Assembly (NCBI RefSeq): GCF_036010485.1
Contig: NZ_CP108568.1
Coordinates: 2,998,001 to 3,062,000 of the forward strand
Length of the DNA: 64,000 nucleotides
Source: Streptomyces sp. NBC_01198
GTDB taxonomy: Bacteria; Actinomycetota; Actinomycetes; Streptomycetales; Streptomycetaceae
Reading direction: 5' to 3'
Made by a program: the position numbers and the translations under genes. The notes under the pieces were generated by a model that saw only the letters and a list, made by a program, of their open reading frames with translations, made no database searches and was not told the DNA's origin. Shown piece after piece: positions 44,779-56,479 of the stretch; the stretch's first letter is position 1; each line of letters opens with the position of its first letter.

Positions 44779-45621
44779 GTGAGGATCGGGATGGTGGCCG
44801 CGCTCGGCGCAGCCGTTTGTTTTGGGGTGGCCTCCGTACTGCAAGCGATGGGCGCCCGCGCCGCCGAGCCCGGCAGCGGGTCGGGCGTGGACACCCGCCT
44901 GCTGGCCCGTGCGCTGGCTCAGCGCACGTACGTCGCCGGGCTCGCCCTCGACGGGCTGGGCTTCGCCATGGAGCTGGCGGCACTGCGGGCGCTGCCCATC
45001 TACGCGGTCGGCGCCGCCCTCGCCGCGAGCCTGGCGGTGACCGCGCTCGCCGCGACCCGCCTGCTGCACGTCACGCTCGACCGCGTCGAACGCTCCGCCG
45101 TGGGCCTGGTCTGCGGTGGCCTCGCGCTGCTCGGGCTGGCCTCGGGCAGCGAGGGGGACGGGCACGGCAGTACGGCGCTGCGGTGGGGCACCCTGGCGGC
45201 GGCCGGCGCGGTGCTGCTGGTGGGCGCCGCGGCGGGGCGGCTGCCGGGCCGCTCCCGGGCCGCGGTGCTCGGTCTGGGCGCCGGCCTCGGCTTCGGCGTG
45301 GTCGAGGTCGCGGTGCGGCTGGTGGACGGCGTGACGGGCCCGCCGCTGTATGCCCTGCTGCTCGGCGGCGGCGCCGCCTTCCTGCTGCTGACCTCGGCGC
45401 TGAGCCAGGGCTCGGTCACCACGGCGACCGCGGGAATGGTCGTCGGGGAGACGATCGGCCCCGCCCTGGTCGGCGTCCTGGCCCTGGACGACCGGACCCG
45501 CCCGGGCTGGGCCCCGGTCGCCGTCATCGGTTTCGCCCTGGCCGTGGTGGGCGCCCTGGTGCTGGCCCGCTTCGGCGAAGGCGGCGCTACGGCCGCGTCG
45601 CCGGCGACATCCGGCATGTGA
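44779..45621 (+). CDS. DMT/EamA-like integral membrane protein
   Basis: A 280-residue very hydrophobic protein with about nine or ten TM helices, arranged like the drug/metabolite transporter superfamily or MagT/NIPA-like permeases (AAVCFGVASVLQAMGARA, then AALRALPIYAVGAALAASLAVTALAA). It starts at GTG 44779 (VRIGMVAALG). The substrate is unknown. The end overlaps the convergent CMD-family gene by 35 bp, so neither transcript has room for a terminator between the coding regions. Confidence 0.82.
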   Translation: MRIGMVAALGAAVCFGVASVLQAMGARAAEPGSGSGVDTRLLARALAQRTYVAGLALDGLGFAMELAALRALPIYAVGAALAASLAVTALAATRLLHVTLDRVERSAVGLVCGGLALLGLASGSEGDGHGSTALRWGTLAAAGAVLLVGAAAGRLPGRSRAAVLGLGAGLGFGVVEVAVRLVDGVTGPPLYALLLGGGAAFLLLTSALSQGSVTTATAGMVVGETIGPALVGVLALDDRTRPGWAPVAVIGFALAVVGALVLARFGEGGATAASPATSGM

Positions 45622-46069
45622 CGCCGATGCGGTTCCAGGCGTTCATCGCCACGCCCATGGCGATGAGCCGCGGCAGTTCGTCCTCGTCGAACAGCTTGGC
45701 GGCCTCGTCGTAGACGTCGTCCGGCACCCCGTGGGCGCCCAGTCGCGTCATCGCCTCGGCGAGCGCCAGCGCGGCGCGTTCGCGGGCGGTGAAGAAGGGG
45801 GTCTCGCGCCAGACCGTCAGGCCGTACAGCTTCTGCTCGGTGACGCCGGCCGAGCGGGCGTCGGCGCTGTGCTTGTCGACGCAGTAGGCGCAGCCGTTGA
45901 GCTGCGAGGTGCGGATCCTGACGAGTTCGCGGACCTCCGGGTCCAGGCCGCAGGCCGCGGCCTTGTCGAGGGCGGACATCGCCTGGTAGAAGTCCGGCGC
46001 CCTGTCGTTCAGGTCGATCCGGCGTACCGGTGCGGGAACGGCTGCGTCAGCCGGGGGAATCGTGGTCAT
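45587..46069 (-). CDS. carboxymuconolactone decarboxylase / AhpD-like protein
   Basis: A 160-residue protein of the CMD family with the redox-active motif CAYCVDKHS (CxxC followed by His), as in alkylhydroperoxidase AhpD. Conserved LDPEVRELVRIRTSQLNGC precedes it. It probably reduces peroxides or acts in an oxidative-stress response. ATG 46069 is divergent, over 49 bp, from a MocR-type regulator gene, a frequent arrangement in actinomycetes in which the regulator controls the CMD gene. Confidence 0.9.
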   Translation of the reverse strand: MTTIPPADAAVPAPVRRIDLNDRAPDFYQAMSALDKAAACGLDPEVRELVRIRTSQLNGCAYCVDKHSADARSAGVTEQKLYGLTVWRETPFFTARERAALALAEAMTRLGAHGVPDDVYDEAAKLFDEDELPRLIAMGVAMNAWNRIGVTCRMSPATRP

Positions 46070-46087
46070 GCAGCCACCGTACGCACG

Positions 46088-46113
46088 AAGTGGCACCGCG
46101 CCATGGTCCACTT
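46088..46113. promoter_or_regulatory. candidate MocR operator in the divergent spacer
   Basis: AAGTGG (46088-46093) and CCACTT (46108-46113) form an inverted repeat around CACCGCGCCATGGT in the 49-bp spacer shared by the CMD and MocR genes. Location and symmetry suggest the binding site through which the MocR protein controls both promoters. Confidence 0.5.
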
Positions 46114-46118
46114 GAGGC

Positions 46119-47564
46119 ATGAACACCTGGGCCACTCCGCAGCGCGGCAGCGGCGGTTACGACCTGCTGCTCGACCTGGCCGGGCAGCGTACCCGGGCCG
46201 GCATCGAGGAGGCGCTGCGCGCGGCCGTCCGCGACGGGCGGCTGGCGCCCGGCACCCGGCTGCCGTCCAGCCGGGTCCTCGCGCACGACCTGGGCCTGGC
46301 CCGCAACACCGTCGCCGACGCCTACGGCCAGCTGGTCGCCGAGGGCTGGCTCACCGCCCGGCAGGGCTCGGGCACGACCGTCGCCGCGCGGCCCGCCGTC
46401 CCGCTCCGCCGCCCCGTCCCGCCCCCGCAGGACCGGCCGCGTATCGCACCGTCGGACGTCGTACCGCACCCCAGCGGGCTGCCCTACGTGCTGTGGCCCG
46501 GGTCGCCCGACCTGTCGTCCTTCCCGCGCACCGCCTGGCTGCGGGCCGCCCGGCGCGCCCTCACCGCCGCACCCAACGAGGCGTTCGGCTACGGCGACCC
46601 GCGCGGCCGCCCCGAACTGCGGGCCGCGCTGGCCGGCTACCTCGCCCGGGTCCGCGGCGTCCGCACCGACCCTGACCACCTGGTCATCTGCTCCGGTTAC
46701 ACCCAGGCCGTCGGCCTGCTCGCCCGCGCCCTGTACGCCCGCGGGGCGCGGAGTGCCGCCGTCGAGGCGGTCGGCCTGCCCGACACCCCGACGGTGCTGC
46801 GGGCGAACGGGCTCGACCCCGTACCGCTCCCGGTCGACGCGGACGGCGCGCGCGTGGCGGACCTCGGCCCCGGCGTCCCCGCGGTGGTGCTCACGCCCGC
46901 GCACCAGTTCCCCCTGGGGGTGCGGCTGTCCCCGGAGCGCCGCACGGCCGTCGTCGCCTGGGCCAGGTCCACCGGCGGGATCGTCGTCGAGGACGACTAC
47001 GACGGGGAGTTCCGCTACGACCGGCAGCCCGTCGCCGCCTTGCAGGCGCTCGCCCCCGACCACGTCGTCTACGCCGGCACCGCCAGCAAGAGCCTGGCGC
47101 CCGCTTTGCGGCTGGCCTGGCTCGCGGTGCCGCCGCACCTGCTGGACGCGGTGGTGCGGGAGAAGCGGCTGGCCGATCACCTCTCGGCGGTGATCGACCA
47201 GTTGACGCTCGCTGAGTTCATCAGCTCCGGGGCGTACGACCGGCATGTGCGGCGTATGCGGGTGCGCTACCGCGCGCGGCGGGACCGGGTCGTGGAGATG
47301 CTGGCGCTGCGCGCGCCCGGCGTGCGGGTGTCCGGCATCGCGGCCGGCCTGCACGCGGTGCTCGACCTGCCGGCGCAGGGTCCGCCGCTCCGCACTGTGC
47401 TCGGCCGGGCGCAACGCCTGGGCCTCGCCGTCCCCGGCCTCTCCGCCTTCGGCGCGGCGCCCGACCACCCGCCCGCCCTCGTCGTCGGCTACGCCACACC
47501 CCCGGACCACGCCTTCTCGACGGCGCTCAGCCTGCTCTGCGACGCGCTGGCCGCGGGGGCTTGA
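46119..47564 (+). CDS. MocR-type GntR regulator with aminotransferase domain
   Basis: A 481-residue fusion. The N-terminal winged helix of GntR type (about residues 20-90) has LAPGTRLPSSRVLAHDLGLARNTVADAYGQL (shortened). The rest is a fold-type-I aminotransferase domain with the PLP-binding segment YAGTASKSLAPALRLAW. Members such as PdxR and GabR sense PLP or PLP-amino-acid adducts and bind direct or inverted repeats. The divergent CMD-family gene is the likely target. ATG 46119 is used; the start is close to the candidate operator, so autoregulation is likely. Confidence 0.92.
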   Translation: MNTWATPQRGSGGYDLLLDLAGQRTRAGIEEALRAAVRDGRLAPGTRLPSSRVLAHDLGLARNTVADAYGQLVAEGWLTARQGSGTTVAARPAVPLRRPVPPPQDRPRIAPSDVVPHPSGLPYVLWPGSPDLSSFPRTAWLRAARRALTAAPNEAFGYGDPRGRPELRAALAGYLARVRGVRTDPDHLVICSGYTQAVGLLARALYARGARSAAVEAVGLPDTPTVLRANGLDPVPLPVDADGARVADLGPGVPAVVLTPAHQFPLGVRLSPERRTAVVAWARSTGGIVVEDDYDGEFRYDRQPVAALQALAPDHVVYAGTASKSLAPALRLAWLAVPPHLLDAVVREKRLADHLSAVIDQLTLAEFISSGAYDRHVRRMRVRYRARRDRVVEMLALRAPGVRVSGIAAGLHAVLDLPAQGPPLRTVLGRAQRLGLAVPGLSAFGAAPDHPPALVVGYATPPDHAFSTALSLLCDALAAGA

Positions 47565-47615
47565 GGGGGGTGCCACTTGCGGTGGCGTCGCCTCCTTCCC
47601 GCCGTCGTGGCGTGT

Positions 47616-47636
47616 CGCGCGGTTCCCCGCGCCCCT
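47616..47636 (+). repeat. single copy of the dispersed GC-rich repeat
   Basis: CGCGCGGTTCCCCGCGCCCC, one change from the common core, lies between the convergent MocR and LCP genes and is followed by the usual AAACGGACACCCTC flank. Confidence 0.75.
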
Positions 47637-47664
47637 GGGAAACGGACACCCTCGGCACGGAAGG

Positions 47665-49383
47665 CTAAGGGGCCGAGTCCTTGACGTTGGGGGAGATGGC
47701 GTAGGCGTGGGTCGGGGAGGTGGAGTGCGGGGGGTTGGACTTGGTGGTGACGTGGCCGGACGCGTCGACGCCTATCACGTCGTCGAACTTGCTCACCGGC
47801 GCGCACTCGCCCTTGTCGCTGCCCAGCTGCGAATTCGCCCCGTTCAGCGCTGACTTCTGGTCTGCGGCGGACGCGGCCACCTTCCCGCCGGGGAAGGTCG
47901 TGCCGGTCGGCCAGTCCGCGCCGAGCAGCAGGACGATGCCCGTGGCGGAGGCGGACTGCTTGACGGCCGCCGACGGCAGGCCCAGCGCCTTGGCGACGCT
48001 CTGCGCCTGCGCCTGCTGCCCCGCCGGGTAGGTCAGGGAGGTCTTCGTGGACGACGGGCCGTCACCCGAGGTGGTCTGCTTGCTGAAGCCGCGGTCGACC
48101 AGCTCCGCGGCTATCGCCGCGGCCCGGCCGGTGACCGTCGTACCGTTGTGGACCTGCACCGCGATGGACGACGGCGGGACCGTGGGGGTGGCGGAGGGCG
48201 CCGTCTTGCCGCCGTGGGCCGTGGTCAGGGACTGGTCCTGCGCGATGGTCTTGAACAGCGTGGTCGCGCCCGGGTTGACCAGGTGGGTCTCGTAGGCGCC
48301 GTTCACCTTGGCGTCGGCGGTCTGCAGGGTGGCGAAGGTGATCCGGTTGGTCGGCACCTTGTTGAGGTCGGTGCCGAGACCGATCAGCTTCGTGGCGGAG
48401 TCCAGCGAGTTGTCGACGGTCAGCGCCCTGGTCGCCGCGTTGGCGATCTTCCACATCTTGCCCGGGCTGGTCAGCGTGCCCTGGTCCTTGAGCTTGTTGA
48501 GCAGCGCGGTGAGGAAGATGTGCTGGCCGAACGTCCGGCCGCGGCTGTCGCTGGAGTCGCCGAAGCCGTGCCGGGTGCGCAGGAACTGCAGGGCCGCCTG
48601 GCCCTGGAGGACGTGCGCGCCCTTCTTGAGCTTGAGGTGGCTGTAGGGGTCGTACACGTTTGCGGAGACGCAGACGTTGACGCCGCCGACCGCGTTGGAC
48701 ATGTCCACCACGCCGGAGAAGTCGACCATCATGAAGTGGTCGATGGGTATGCCGGTGAGTTCGTGGACGGCCACGACACTGCATCCCGGGCCGCCGGCGA
48801 GGGCCGCGTTGATCATCACGTCGTGCTGCGGTCCCATGCTCGCGTGGCCCTTGTCGTGGCAGCCGCTCCAGTCCGCCCTTAGGTCGCGGGGCACGCTCAT
48901 CACCGTGGCGTTGGTGCGGTCGGCGGATATGTGCACCACCATCTCCACGTCGGCGCGCTGGCCGTTCGCGGTGGTGCAGGCGCCGCCGAGCTTGCAGTCC
49001 GCGGCGTCCGTACGGCCGTCCGAGCCGATCACCAGGATGTTGATCGGGGTGCGCCCGAAGGCGTCCGCCTTCTCGTGGCCCGCGCCGTCCTTGCCGTTCG
49101 CCGACAGGTCGTCGGACTTGATGTTGCTGTTGAGCTTCCAGTACACGTACCCGGCGGCGCCGCCCGCCAGCAGGATGACGAAGCCCATGACCAGGCCGAC
49201 GATCTTCACGGCACGCCGGCCGCCGCGCTTCTTGCGCCCCTTGCGGACCGCGGCCCGGCCACCCGGCGGACGGTCCTGCCCCGCAGCGGAGGCGGGGGCG
49301 GTACTGACCGCGCCGGCGCTGTGTGCACCGGAGCGCCGCCGGCCGCTGTCGCGCCTGCGTGATCCGTGGGAGGACTCGGTCAT
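47665..49383 (-). CDS. LytR-CpsA-Psr (LCP) family wall-polymer ligase
   Basis: A 572-residue membrane-anchored protein. An Arg/Lys/Gly-rich cytoplasmic N-terminus is followed by one TM helix (about 62-85). The LCP domain includes INILVIGSDGR, the segment VMSVPRDLRADW with catalytic Arg/Asp residues, and RTRHGFGDSSDSRGR. A LytR_C domain (AVQVHNGTTVTGRAAAIAAELVDRGFS, shortened) and a Ser/Gly-rich tail follow. LCP enzymes transfer polyprenyl-linked polymers such as teichoic or arabinogalactan chains onto peptidoglycan, so it could attach the nonulosonate polymer encoded at 1-11 kb. ATG 49383 is the first Met with a normal topology. Confidence 0.92.
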   Translation of the reverse strand: MTESSHGSRRRDSGRRRSGAHSAGAVSTAPASAAGQDRPPGGRAAVRKGRKKRGGRRAVKIVGLVMGFVILLAGGAAGYVYWKLNSNIKSDDLSANGKDGAGHEKADAFGRTPINILVIGSDGRTDAADCKLGGACTTANGQRADVEMVVHISADRTNATVMSVPRDLRADWSGCHDKGHASMGPQHDVMINAALAGGPGCSVVAVHELTGIPIDHFMMVDFSGVVDMSNAVGGVNVCVSANVYDPYSHLKLKKGAHVLQGQAALQFLRTRHGFGDSSDSRGRTFGQHIFLTALLNKLKDQGTLTSPGKMWKIANAATRALTVDNSLDSATKLIGLGTDLNKVPTNRITFATLQTADAKVNGAYETHLVNPGATTLFKTIAQDQSLTTAHGGKTAPSATPTVPPSSIAVQVHNGTTVTGRAAAIAAELVDRGFSKQTTSGDGPSSTKTSLTYPAGQQAQAQSVAKALGLPSAAVKQSASATGIVLLLGADWPTGTTFPGGKVAASAADQKSALNGANSQLGSDKGECAPVSKFDDVIGVDASGHVTTKSNPPHSTSPTHAYAISPNVKDSAP

Positions 49384-49511
49384 GGGTCGGTTCCTTGCGA
49401 CGTCGGGCCCAGGTCGGACTGGGGCGGCCGACATCTACGACCTGCGAAACGTCACTCAGGTTGCAGTGCGCTTACGATTTTCACATCTTCCTTCCCGGTC
49501 CGGCCCACGCG

Positions 49512-49546
49512 ACGGCCCCGTCGCTGACCGGCAGCGACGGGGCCGT
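49512..49546 (-). terminator. terminator downstream of mdh
   Basis: A perfect 15-bp stem (ACGGCCCCGTCGCTG at 49512-49526, complement at 49532-49546) with loop ACCGG lies 60 bp after the mdh stop codon and before the co-directional LCP gene. Confidence 0.78.
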
Positions 49547-49556
49547 GACGCAGATG

Positions 49557-49600
49557 TGCGCGGGTGCGCGGGTGCGCGGGCGCGCGGGCGCGCGGGCGCG
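49557..49600. repeat. 8-bp tandem GC repeat next to the mdh stop
   Basis: Five and a half units of YGCGCGGG in tandem, three beginning with T and the rest with C, lie between the mdh stop codon and its terminator hairpin. Alternating GC makes this a candidate for length variation and for Z-DNA or strand slippage. Confidence 0.8.
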
Positions 49601-49606
49601 TACCGG

Positions 49607-50758
<1,152 letters not shown>

Positions 50759-50779
50759 TCACCGCGCTGCCGCCCGGAT

Positions 50780-51598
50780 TCAGCCTATGCAGATACCCAG
50801 CACGATCAGTCCCAGGCAGAGGCTGGTGTGCGCCGGGCTCGGCGTGGCGGTGGCCGTGGGCGTGGCGGTCGCGGTGGGCGGCGTGGTCGGGGCGCCGGGC
50901 ACCGACGGGGGTGGCGGCCCGGCCGCCGGGGTCGTCGTGCCCGCGGTCGGCGCGCCGGCGGAGGCGGTCGGGGCCACGGTGGACGGCGGCGCGGACGCGG
51001 TGCCGCCCGGGGCGCCGCTGCCCGCGGCCGTACCGCCGCCCTTCCCCGGAGCGCCGGTGCCCGACGCCGGGGCACCGCCCCTGGGCGGCGCGGACGGCAC
51101 CGGGGCGCCGGTGGCGGTGGTGCTGTCGCCGGTGGGGTCGGCGCCGCGGTCGGGCGTGCGGCCGCTGCCCGTACCCATCAGCACGACGGTGAGCAGCGCG
51201 GCCACCGCGACCACGGCGGCGGCGGCGAGCAGGGCGAAGCGCCTGCGGCGGGCGGGCAGGCCGTCCTCCGCGCCGAGCGGGTCGAGCGGGTCCGGCTGCG
51301 GCACGGGCTTGCCCCGGCCACGGTCACCCGTACCGGCCGACGCCTTCTCGGCGAGCTTCCACAGGGCGCCGACGCGGTCGTAGTCCGCGCCACTGGCCTG
51401 CGCCAGCACCTCGACGGCGGCGAGCGGCGGCACTTTGCGCGCCGTGAGGTAGGCGGACCACGCGCCGGCGGACTCCGCGGTGCGCGCGGCGAGCGCGGGG
51501 ACGGTCAGGCCGCTGCGGTCCTTCATCCGCCGCAGTTGCGTCGCGAGGCGCCGCATGTCCAGGGGGATTCGGTCCGCCAGCGGCTCCCACTGCCCCAT
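50780..51598 (-). CDS. XRE-type HTH protein with single TM segment and Pro/Thr-rich exterior
   Basis: A 272-residue protein. The cytoplasmic N-terminus (about residues 10-85) is a helix-turn-helix-like domain (LATQLRRMKDRSGLTVPALAARTA, ARKVPPLAAVEVLAQASG). A basic patch and one TM helix (FALLAAAAVVAVAALLTVVLMG) follow, then about 110 residues rich in Pro, Thr, Ala and Gly, ending in a hydrophobic LCLGLIVLGICIG with two Cys. The layout recalls RodZ-like or helix-turn-helix membrane regulators. ATG 51598 is used. A 28-bp perfect palindrome 42 bp upstream may be its own operator. No known function. Confidence 0.78.
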   Translation of the reverse strand: MGQWEPLADRIPLDMRRLATQLRRMKDRSGLTVPALAARTAESAGAWSAYLTARKVPPLAAVEVLAQASGADYDRVGALWKLAEKASAGTGDRGRGKPVPQPDPLDPLGAEDGLPARRRRFALLAAAAVVAVAALLTVVLMGTGSGRTPDRGADPTGDSTTATGAPVPSAPPRGGAPASGTGAPGKGGGTAAGSGAPGGTASAPPSTVAPTASAGAPTAGTTTPAAGPPPPSVPGAPTTPPTATATPTATATPSPAHTSLCLGLIVLGICIG

Positions 51599-51639
51599 AC
51601 CGAACCCTTCGTGTCCCGCCGAATACCCAGGGCCACGGT

Positions 51640-51667
51640 AGAACATCCGTGCCCGCACGGATGTTCT
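51640..51667. promoter_or_regulatory. 28-bp perfect palindrome upstream of the XRE-type gene
   Basis: AGAACATCCGTGC (51640-51652) and GCACGGATGTTCT (51655-51667) are exact complements separated by CC. The element is 42 bp before the start codon of the leftward HTH-membrane gene, a typical operator position. It is too far from the nearest upstream gene end to be an obvious terminator. Confidence 0.6.
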
Positions 51668-51785
51668 TCACGTCAACTCACTCCGACCCGCGTTCCCTTG
51701 TGGTACAACCATGCCCCGCCCACACCCGGCCGCGCAGGTGATTGCCCCTTGCCGTGGCGCCGCCTCTTTCCCGCCACCTCGGCTG

Positions 51786-52010
51786 GCCGCAGTTCCCCGC
51801 GCCCCTGAAAACGCCCACCCTCTGCGCAAGAGGGCACCCCTCAGGGGCGCGAGGAACGGCGCGGGCAACCACGACGGCGGGGAAGAACGCGACGCCACCG
51901 CAAGTGGCACCCCCCGAGGGGCGCGAGGAACGGCGCGACCAGCCACGACGCACCGCCGGCCAGCGGCCCACCGCAGGTGGCACCCCCGCAGGGGCGCGAG
52001 GAACTGCGCG
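51786..52010. repeat. cluster of four dispersed GC-rich repeats
   Basis: The 504-base gap 51599-52102 holds no gene. Besides the palindrome at 51640 it contains a variant direct copy (51786-51806) and three inverted copies (51843-51863, 51917-51937, 51990-52010) of the CGCGCAGTTCCCCGCGCCCC element, several as GAGGAACGGCGCG variants, joined by recurring CCACCGCAAGTGGCA and CCACGACGGCGGGG segments. It lies downstream of the DUF3017 gene. Confidence 0.8.
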
Positions 52011-52102
52011 CGCGCCCACGACGGCGGGGAAGAACGCGACGCCACCGCAAGTGGCAACCCCCCCACCCCCCGGAGGGACGCCGCGGGGAGCTATCCCGCG
52101 GC

Positions 52103-52501
52103 TCACCGCACCGAGAAGTGGATGATGTCCTCAAGGAACGGGATCCGGATCAGCGGGTCCGGCTGGGCCATCAGCGCCAGCAGGATGATGGCGACGCCGA
52201 GGATCCCGTACGTGATCACGTCAGTGAACCGGCTGCGCACCGCCAGCATCCCCACCGAGCGCATCCCCCACCGCAGCGCCCCGCCGAGGAGGAGCGCGAC
52301 GCCGACCACGATCGTGCCGGCGCGGAACGCCCCGATGGCCGTGGTGATGAGGCCGATCACCGCGCCGGCGATCACCACGATGATGGGCCACTGGCGCGCG
52401 GGCGCGGGCGCGCCGCCCGAGGCGGCGCGGCCGCCGCCTTCCGGGCGGGCGGTGGAGGTGGTCACGGCGGGGCGGCCGCCGGGGCCGAGGTCACCGGACA
52501 T
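52103..52501 (-). CDS. DUF3017 membrane protein
   Basis: A 132-residue protein of the actinobacterial DUF3017 family. A 36-residue hydrophilic Gly/Ala-rich N-terminus precedes three hydrophobic segments ([58 protein letters not shown]). Function is unknown. The start overlaps the folD stop by 11 bp, an arrangement conserved in many actinomycetes, so it is probably made from the folD transcript. Confidence 0.88.
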   Translation of the reverse strand: MSGDLGPGGRPAVTTSTARPEGGGRAASGGAPAPARQWPIIVVIAGAVIGLITTAIGAFRAGTIVVGVALLLGGALRWGMRSVGMLAVRSRFTDVITYGILGVAIILLALMAQPDPLIRIPFLEDIIHFSVR

Positions 52502-53354
52502 GGGCCGCGACCCGTTCCGCAGTCTCCACGACGTTCTGCAGCAGCAGCGCCCGGGTCATGGGGCCGACGCCGCCGGGGTTCGGGGAGAGCCAGGCGGCGA
52601 CCTCGGCGACTCCGGGGTGGACGTCGCCGACGATCTTGCCGTGCTCGTCGCGGCTCACGCCGACGTCGAGGACGGCGGCGCCCGGCTTGACGTCCTCGGG
52701 CTTGACGATGTGCGGCACGCCCGCCGCCGCCACGATGATGTCGGCCTGCCGCAGCTGCGCGGACAGGTCGCGCGTGCCGGTGTGGCACAGCGTGACCGTG
52801 GCGTTCTCCGACTTGCGGGTGAGCAGCAGGCCGATGGAGCGGCCTACCGTGATGCCGCGGCCGACGACCACGACGTGGGCGCCGTTGATGGCGACGCCGT
52901 GGCGCCGCAGGAGTTCGACGATGCCGTTGGGGGTGCAGGGCAGCGGCGCCGGCACGCCGAGGACGAGGCGGCCGAGGTTCGTCGGATGCAGCCCGTCCGC
53001 GTCCTTGGCCGGGTCCATGAGTTCGAGCACCCGGTTGGTGTCGATGCCCTTGGGGAGCGGGAGCTGCACGATGTAGCCGGTACAGGCGGGGTCGTCGTTG
53101 AGTTCCCGGACGACCGCCTCGATCTCGTCCTGCGTCGCGGTGTCCGGCAGTTCGCGCTGGATGGAGCCGATGCCGACCTGCGCGCAGTCGCGGTGCTTGC
53201 CCGCGACGTACCACTTGCTGCCCGGGTCGTCGCCGACCAGCAGGGTGCCGAGGCCGGGTGCGACACCGCGGGCCTGGAGCGCCTGGACGCGCTCGGTCAG
53301 TTCGGACTTGATCGCGGCGGCGGTGGCCTTGCCATCGAGAATCTGGGCGGTCAT
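52491..53354 (-). CDS. folD: methylenetetrahydrofolate dehydrogenase / cyclohydrolase
   Basis: A 287-residue bifunctional one-carbon enzyme that interconverts 5,10-methylene- and 10-formyl-tetrahydrofolate with NADP. The catalytic Lys is in YVAGKHRDC, and family motifs [18 protein letters not shown] and [11 protein letters not shown] are intact. ATG 53354 (MTAQILDGK) is the conventional start, with Met at 53363 in frame. It supplies formyl groups for the purine enzymes encoded by purN and purH nearby. Confidence 0.96.
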   Translation of the reverse strand: MTAQILDGKATAAAIKSELTERVQALQARGVAPGLGTLLVGDDPGSKWYVAGKHRDCAQVGIGSIQRELPDTATQDEIEAVVRELNDDPACTGYIVQLPLPKGIDTNRVLELMDPAKDADGLHPTNLGRLVLGVPAPLPCTPNGIVELLRRHGVAINGAHVVVVGRGITVGRSIGLLLTRKSENATVTLCHTGTRDLSAQLRQADIIVAAAGVPHIVKPEDVKPGAAVLDVGVSRDEHGKIVGDVHPGVAEVAAWLSPNPGGVGPMTRALLLQNVVETAERVAAHVR

Positions 53355-53496
53355 GGCACCCATACTCCCGGATCGATGCCGTGCGGGACCAATCCGTCCG
53401 CTTCCTGTGCACCGTTGACCCTTGCGCCCCCACTGCGCTGGGCCCGACGATGTGGCGGGTCCGTCCCGTCCCTCCCGCTCGCTAAGGAATCCGCAC

Positions 53497-54159
53497 GTGA
53501 GTCAGCCACCCGACCCGAGTCCCTACGGCGAGCCGCCGCAGCAGCCCTACGGCCAGCCGCAGCCGCCCGGCATCCCGCAGCAGCCCTACTACGGCCAGCA
53601 GCCGGGTTACGGCCACCCGCAGCAGCCGCCGTACGGTGCCTATCCGCCGCCCGGCGGGCTGCCGCCCGGGATGCCGCCGCTGGCGAGCTGGGGGGCCAGG
53701 CTGGGGGCGTATCTGCTCGACCTCCTGATGTTCAACCTGGTGCCGACCGGGCTGGTCCTGGCCGGGAACATTCCGTACAACAAGAAGGTGCAGGACGCCA
53801 AGACCGCCTGCACCGACCAGGGCATCTCCTCGCAGAACTGCGACCTGCCCCACATGACCGGCTCCCAGCTGACGCTGGTCCTGATCGGTTCCGCCCTCGG
53901 CCTCGCCGTGCTCGTCTTCCTCAGCATCCGCGAGGGCAGGACGGGACAGACACCCGGCAAGAAGATCGTCGGCATCCGGCTGCTGCGCGAGGCCGACGGT
54001 GCCGCGCTGGGCTTCGGCCGCGCGTTCGGCCGCCGCTGGCTGCACGTCCTGGACGCCATACCGTGCCTGCTCGGCTTCCTGTGGCCGCTGTGGGACGGCA
54101 AGAACCAGACCTGGGCCGACAAGATGGTCCACACTGTGGTGATCAAGGACCAGTTCTGA
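53497..54159 (+). CDS. RDD-family membrane protein with Pro/Gln/Tyr-rich N-terminus
   Basis: A 220-residue protein. The first 60 residues are low complexity (repeats of PYG, QQP, PPG), probably a disordered cytoplasmic tail. The RDD domain begins [18 protein letters not shown] and has three or four TM helices, with the conserved [16 protein letters not shown] and GRAFGRRWL segments. RDD proteins are of mostly unknown function, some linked to ion or osmolyte transport. GTG 53497 follows AAGGAA. It is divergent from folD and converges on purH behind a strong terminator. Confidence 0.9.
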   Translation: MSQPPDPSPYGEPPQQPYGQPQPPGIPQQPYYGQQPGYGHPQQPPYGAYPPPGGLPPGMPPLASWGARLGAYLLDLLMFNLVPTGLVLAGNIPYNKKVQDAKTACTDQGISSQNCDLPHMTGSQLTLVLIGSALGLAVLVFLSIREGRTGQTPGKKIVGIRLLREADGAALGFGRAFGRRWLHVLDAIPCLLGFLWPLWDGKNQTWADKMVHTVVIKDQF

Positions 54160-54189
54160 GCGTTCCGGGGTGAGCGGGCCGCTGACACG

Positions 54190-54226
54190 CACCGAGGCCG
54201 TACCCCGTGCGGGTACGGCCTCGGTG
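54190..54226. terminator. bidirectional terminator between RDD gene and purH
   Basis: A perfect 16-bp stem (CACCGAGGCCGTACCC at 54190-54205, complement at 54211-54226) with loop CGTGC lies in the 89-bp gap between convergent genes. Confidence 0.8.
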
Positions 54227-54248
54227 TGTACGGCTCCGCGGCGGCGGG

Positions 54249-55840
<1,592 letters not shown>

Positions 55841-55844
<4 letters not shown>

Positions 55845-56479
55845 GCCGGAATCCGTACCTTTCGTCCTTCGATGCGGTAGCCGTCGCGCGACAGCCGCCC
55901 TACGACGTCGACCAGCAGCCGCCGCTCGACGTCCTTGATGCGCTCGTGGAGCGCGTCCTCCGTGTCGTCCGCCCTGACCTCGACCACGCCCTGGGCGATG
56001 ACCGGGCCGGTGTCGACGCCGTCGTCGACGAAGTGGACGGTGCATCCGGTGACCTTCGCGCCGTACGCGAGCGCGTCGCGTACGCCGTGCGCCCCGGGGA
56101 AACTCGGCAGCAGTGCGGGGTGGGTGTTGAGGAACCGGCCGCCGAAGGCCGCCAGGAAGTCCTTGCCGACGACCTTCATGAAGCCGGCCGACACGACGAG
56201 GTCGGGCTCGTACGCGGCCGTGGCCCGGGTCAGCGCCGCGTCCCAGGCGGCCCGGTCGGCGTGGTCGCCGACCTTCACCACGAAGGTCGGCAGCCCGGCG
56301 CGCGCGGCCCGCTCCAGGCCCGCGATGCCCTCGCGGTCGGCGCCGACCGCGACGATCCTGGCACCGTAGGAGGGGTCGGCGTCGATGGCGTCGAGCAGCG
56401 CCTGCAGATTCGTGCCGGAGCCGGAGACGAGGACGACCAGACGGGTCGGGGTGCTGCGGGCGGGAGTGCGGGCGACCAC
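55841..56479 (-). CDS. purN: phosphoribosylglycinamide formyltransferase
   Basis: A 212-residue GAR transformylase, third step of purine synthesis. The phosphate-binding loop is [14 protein letters not shown]; the catalytic Asn-His pair lies in [13 protein letters not shown] and the catalytic Asp in [17 protein letters not shown] 56479 is chosen because it starts just before the conserved Rossmann strand ([10 protein letters not shown]) with a purine-rich GAGAGAAGAG upstream. It is the first gene of the purNH pair. Confidence 0.95.
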
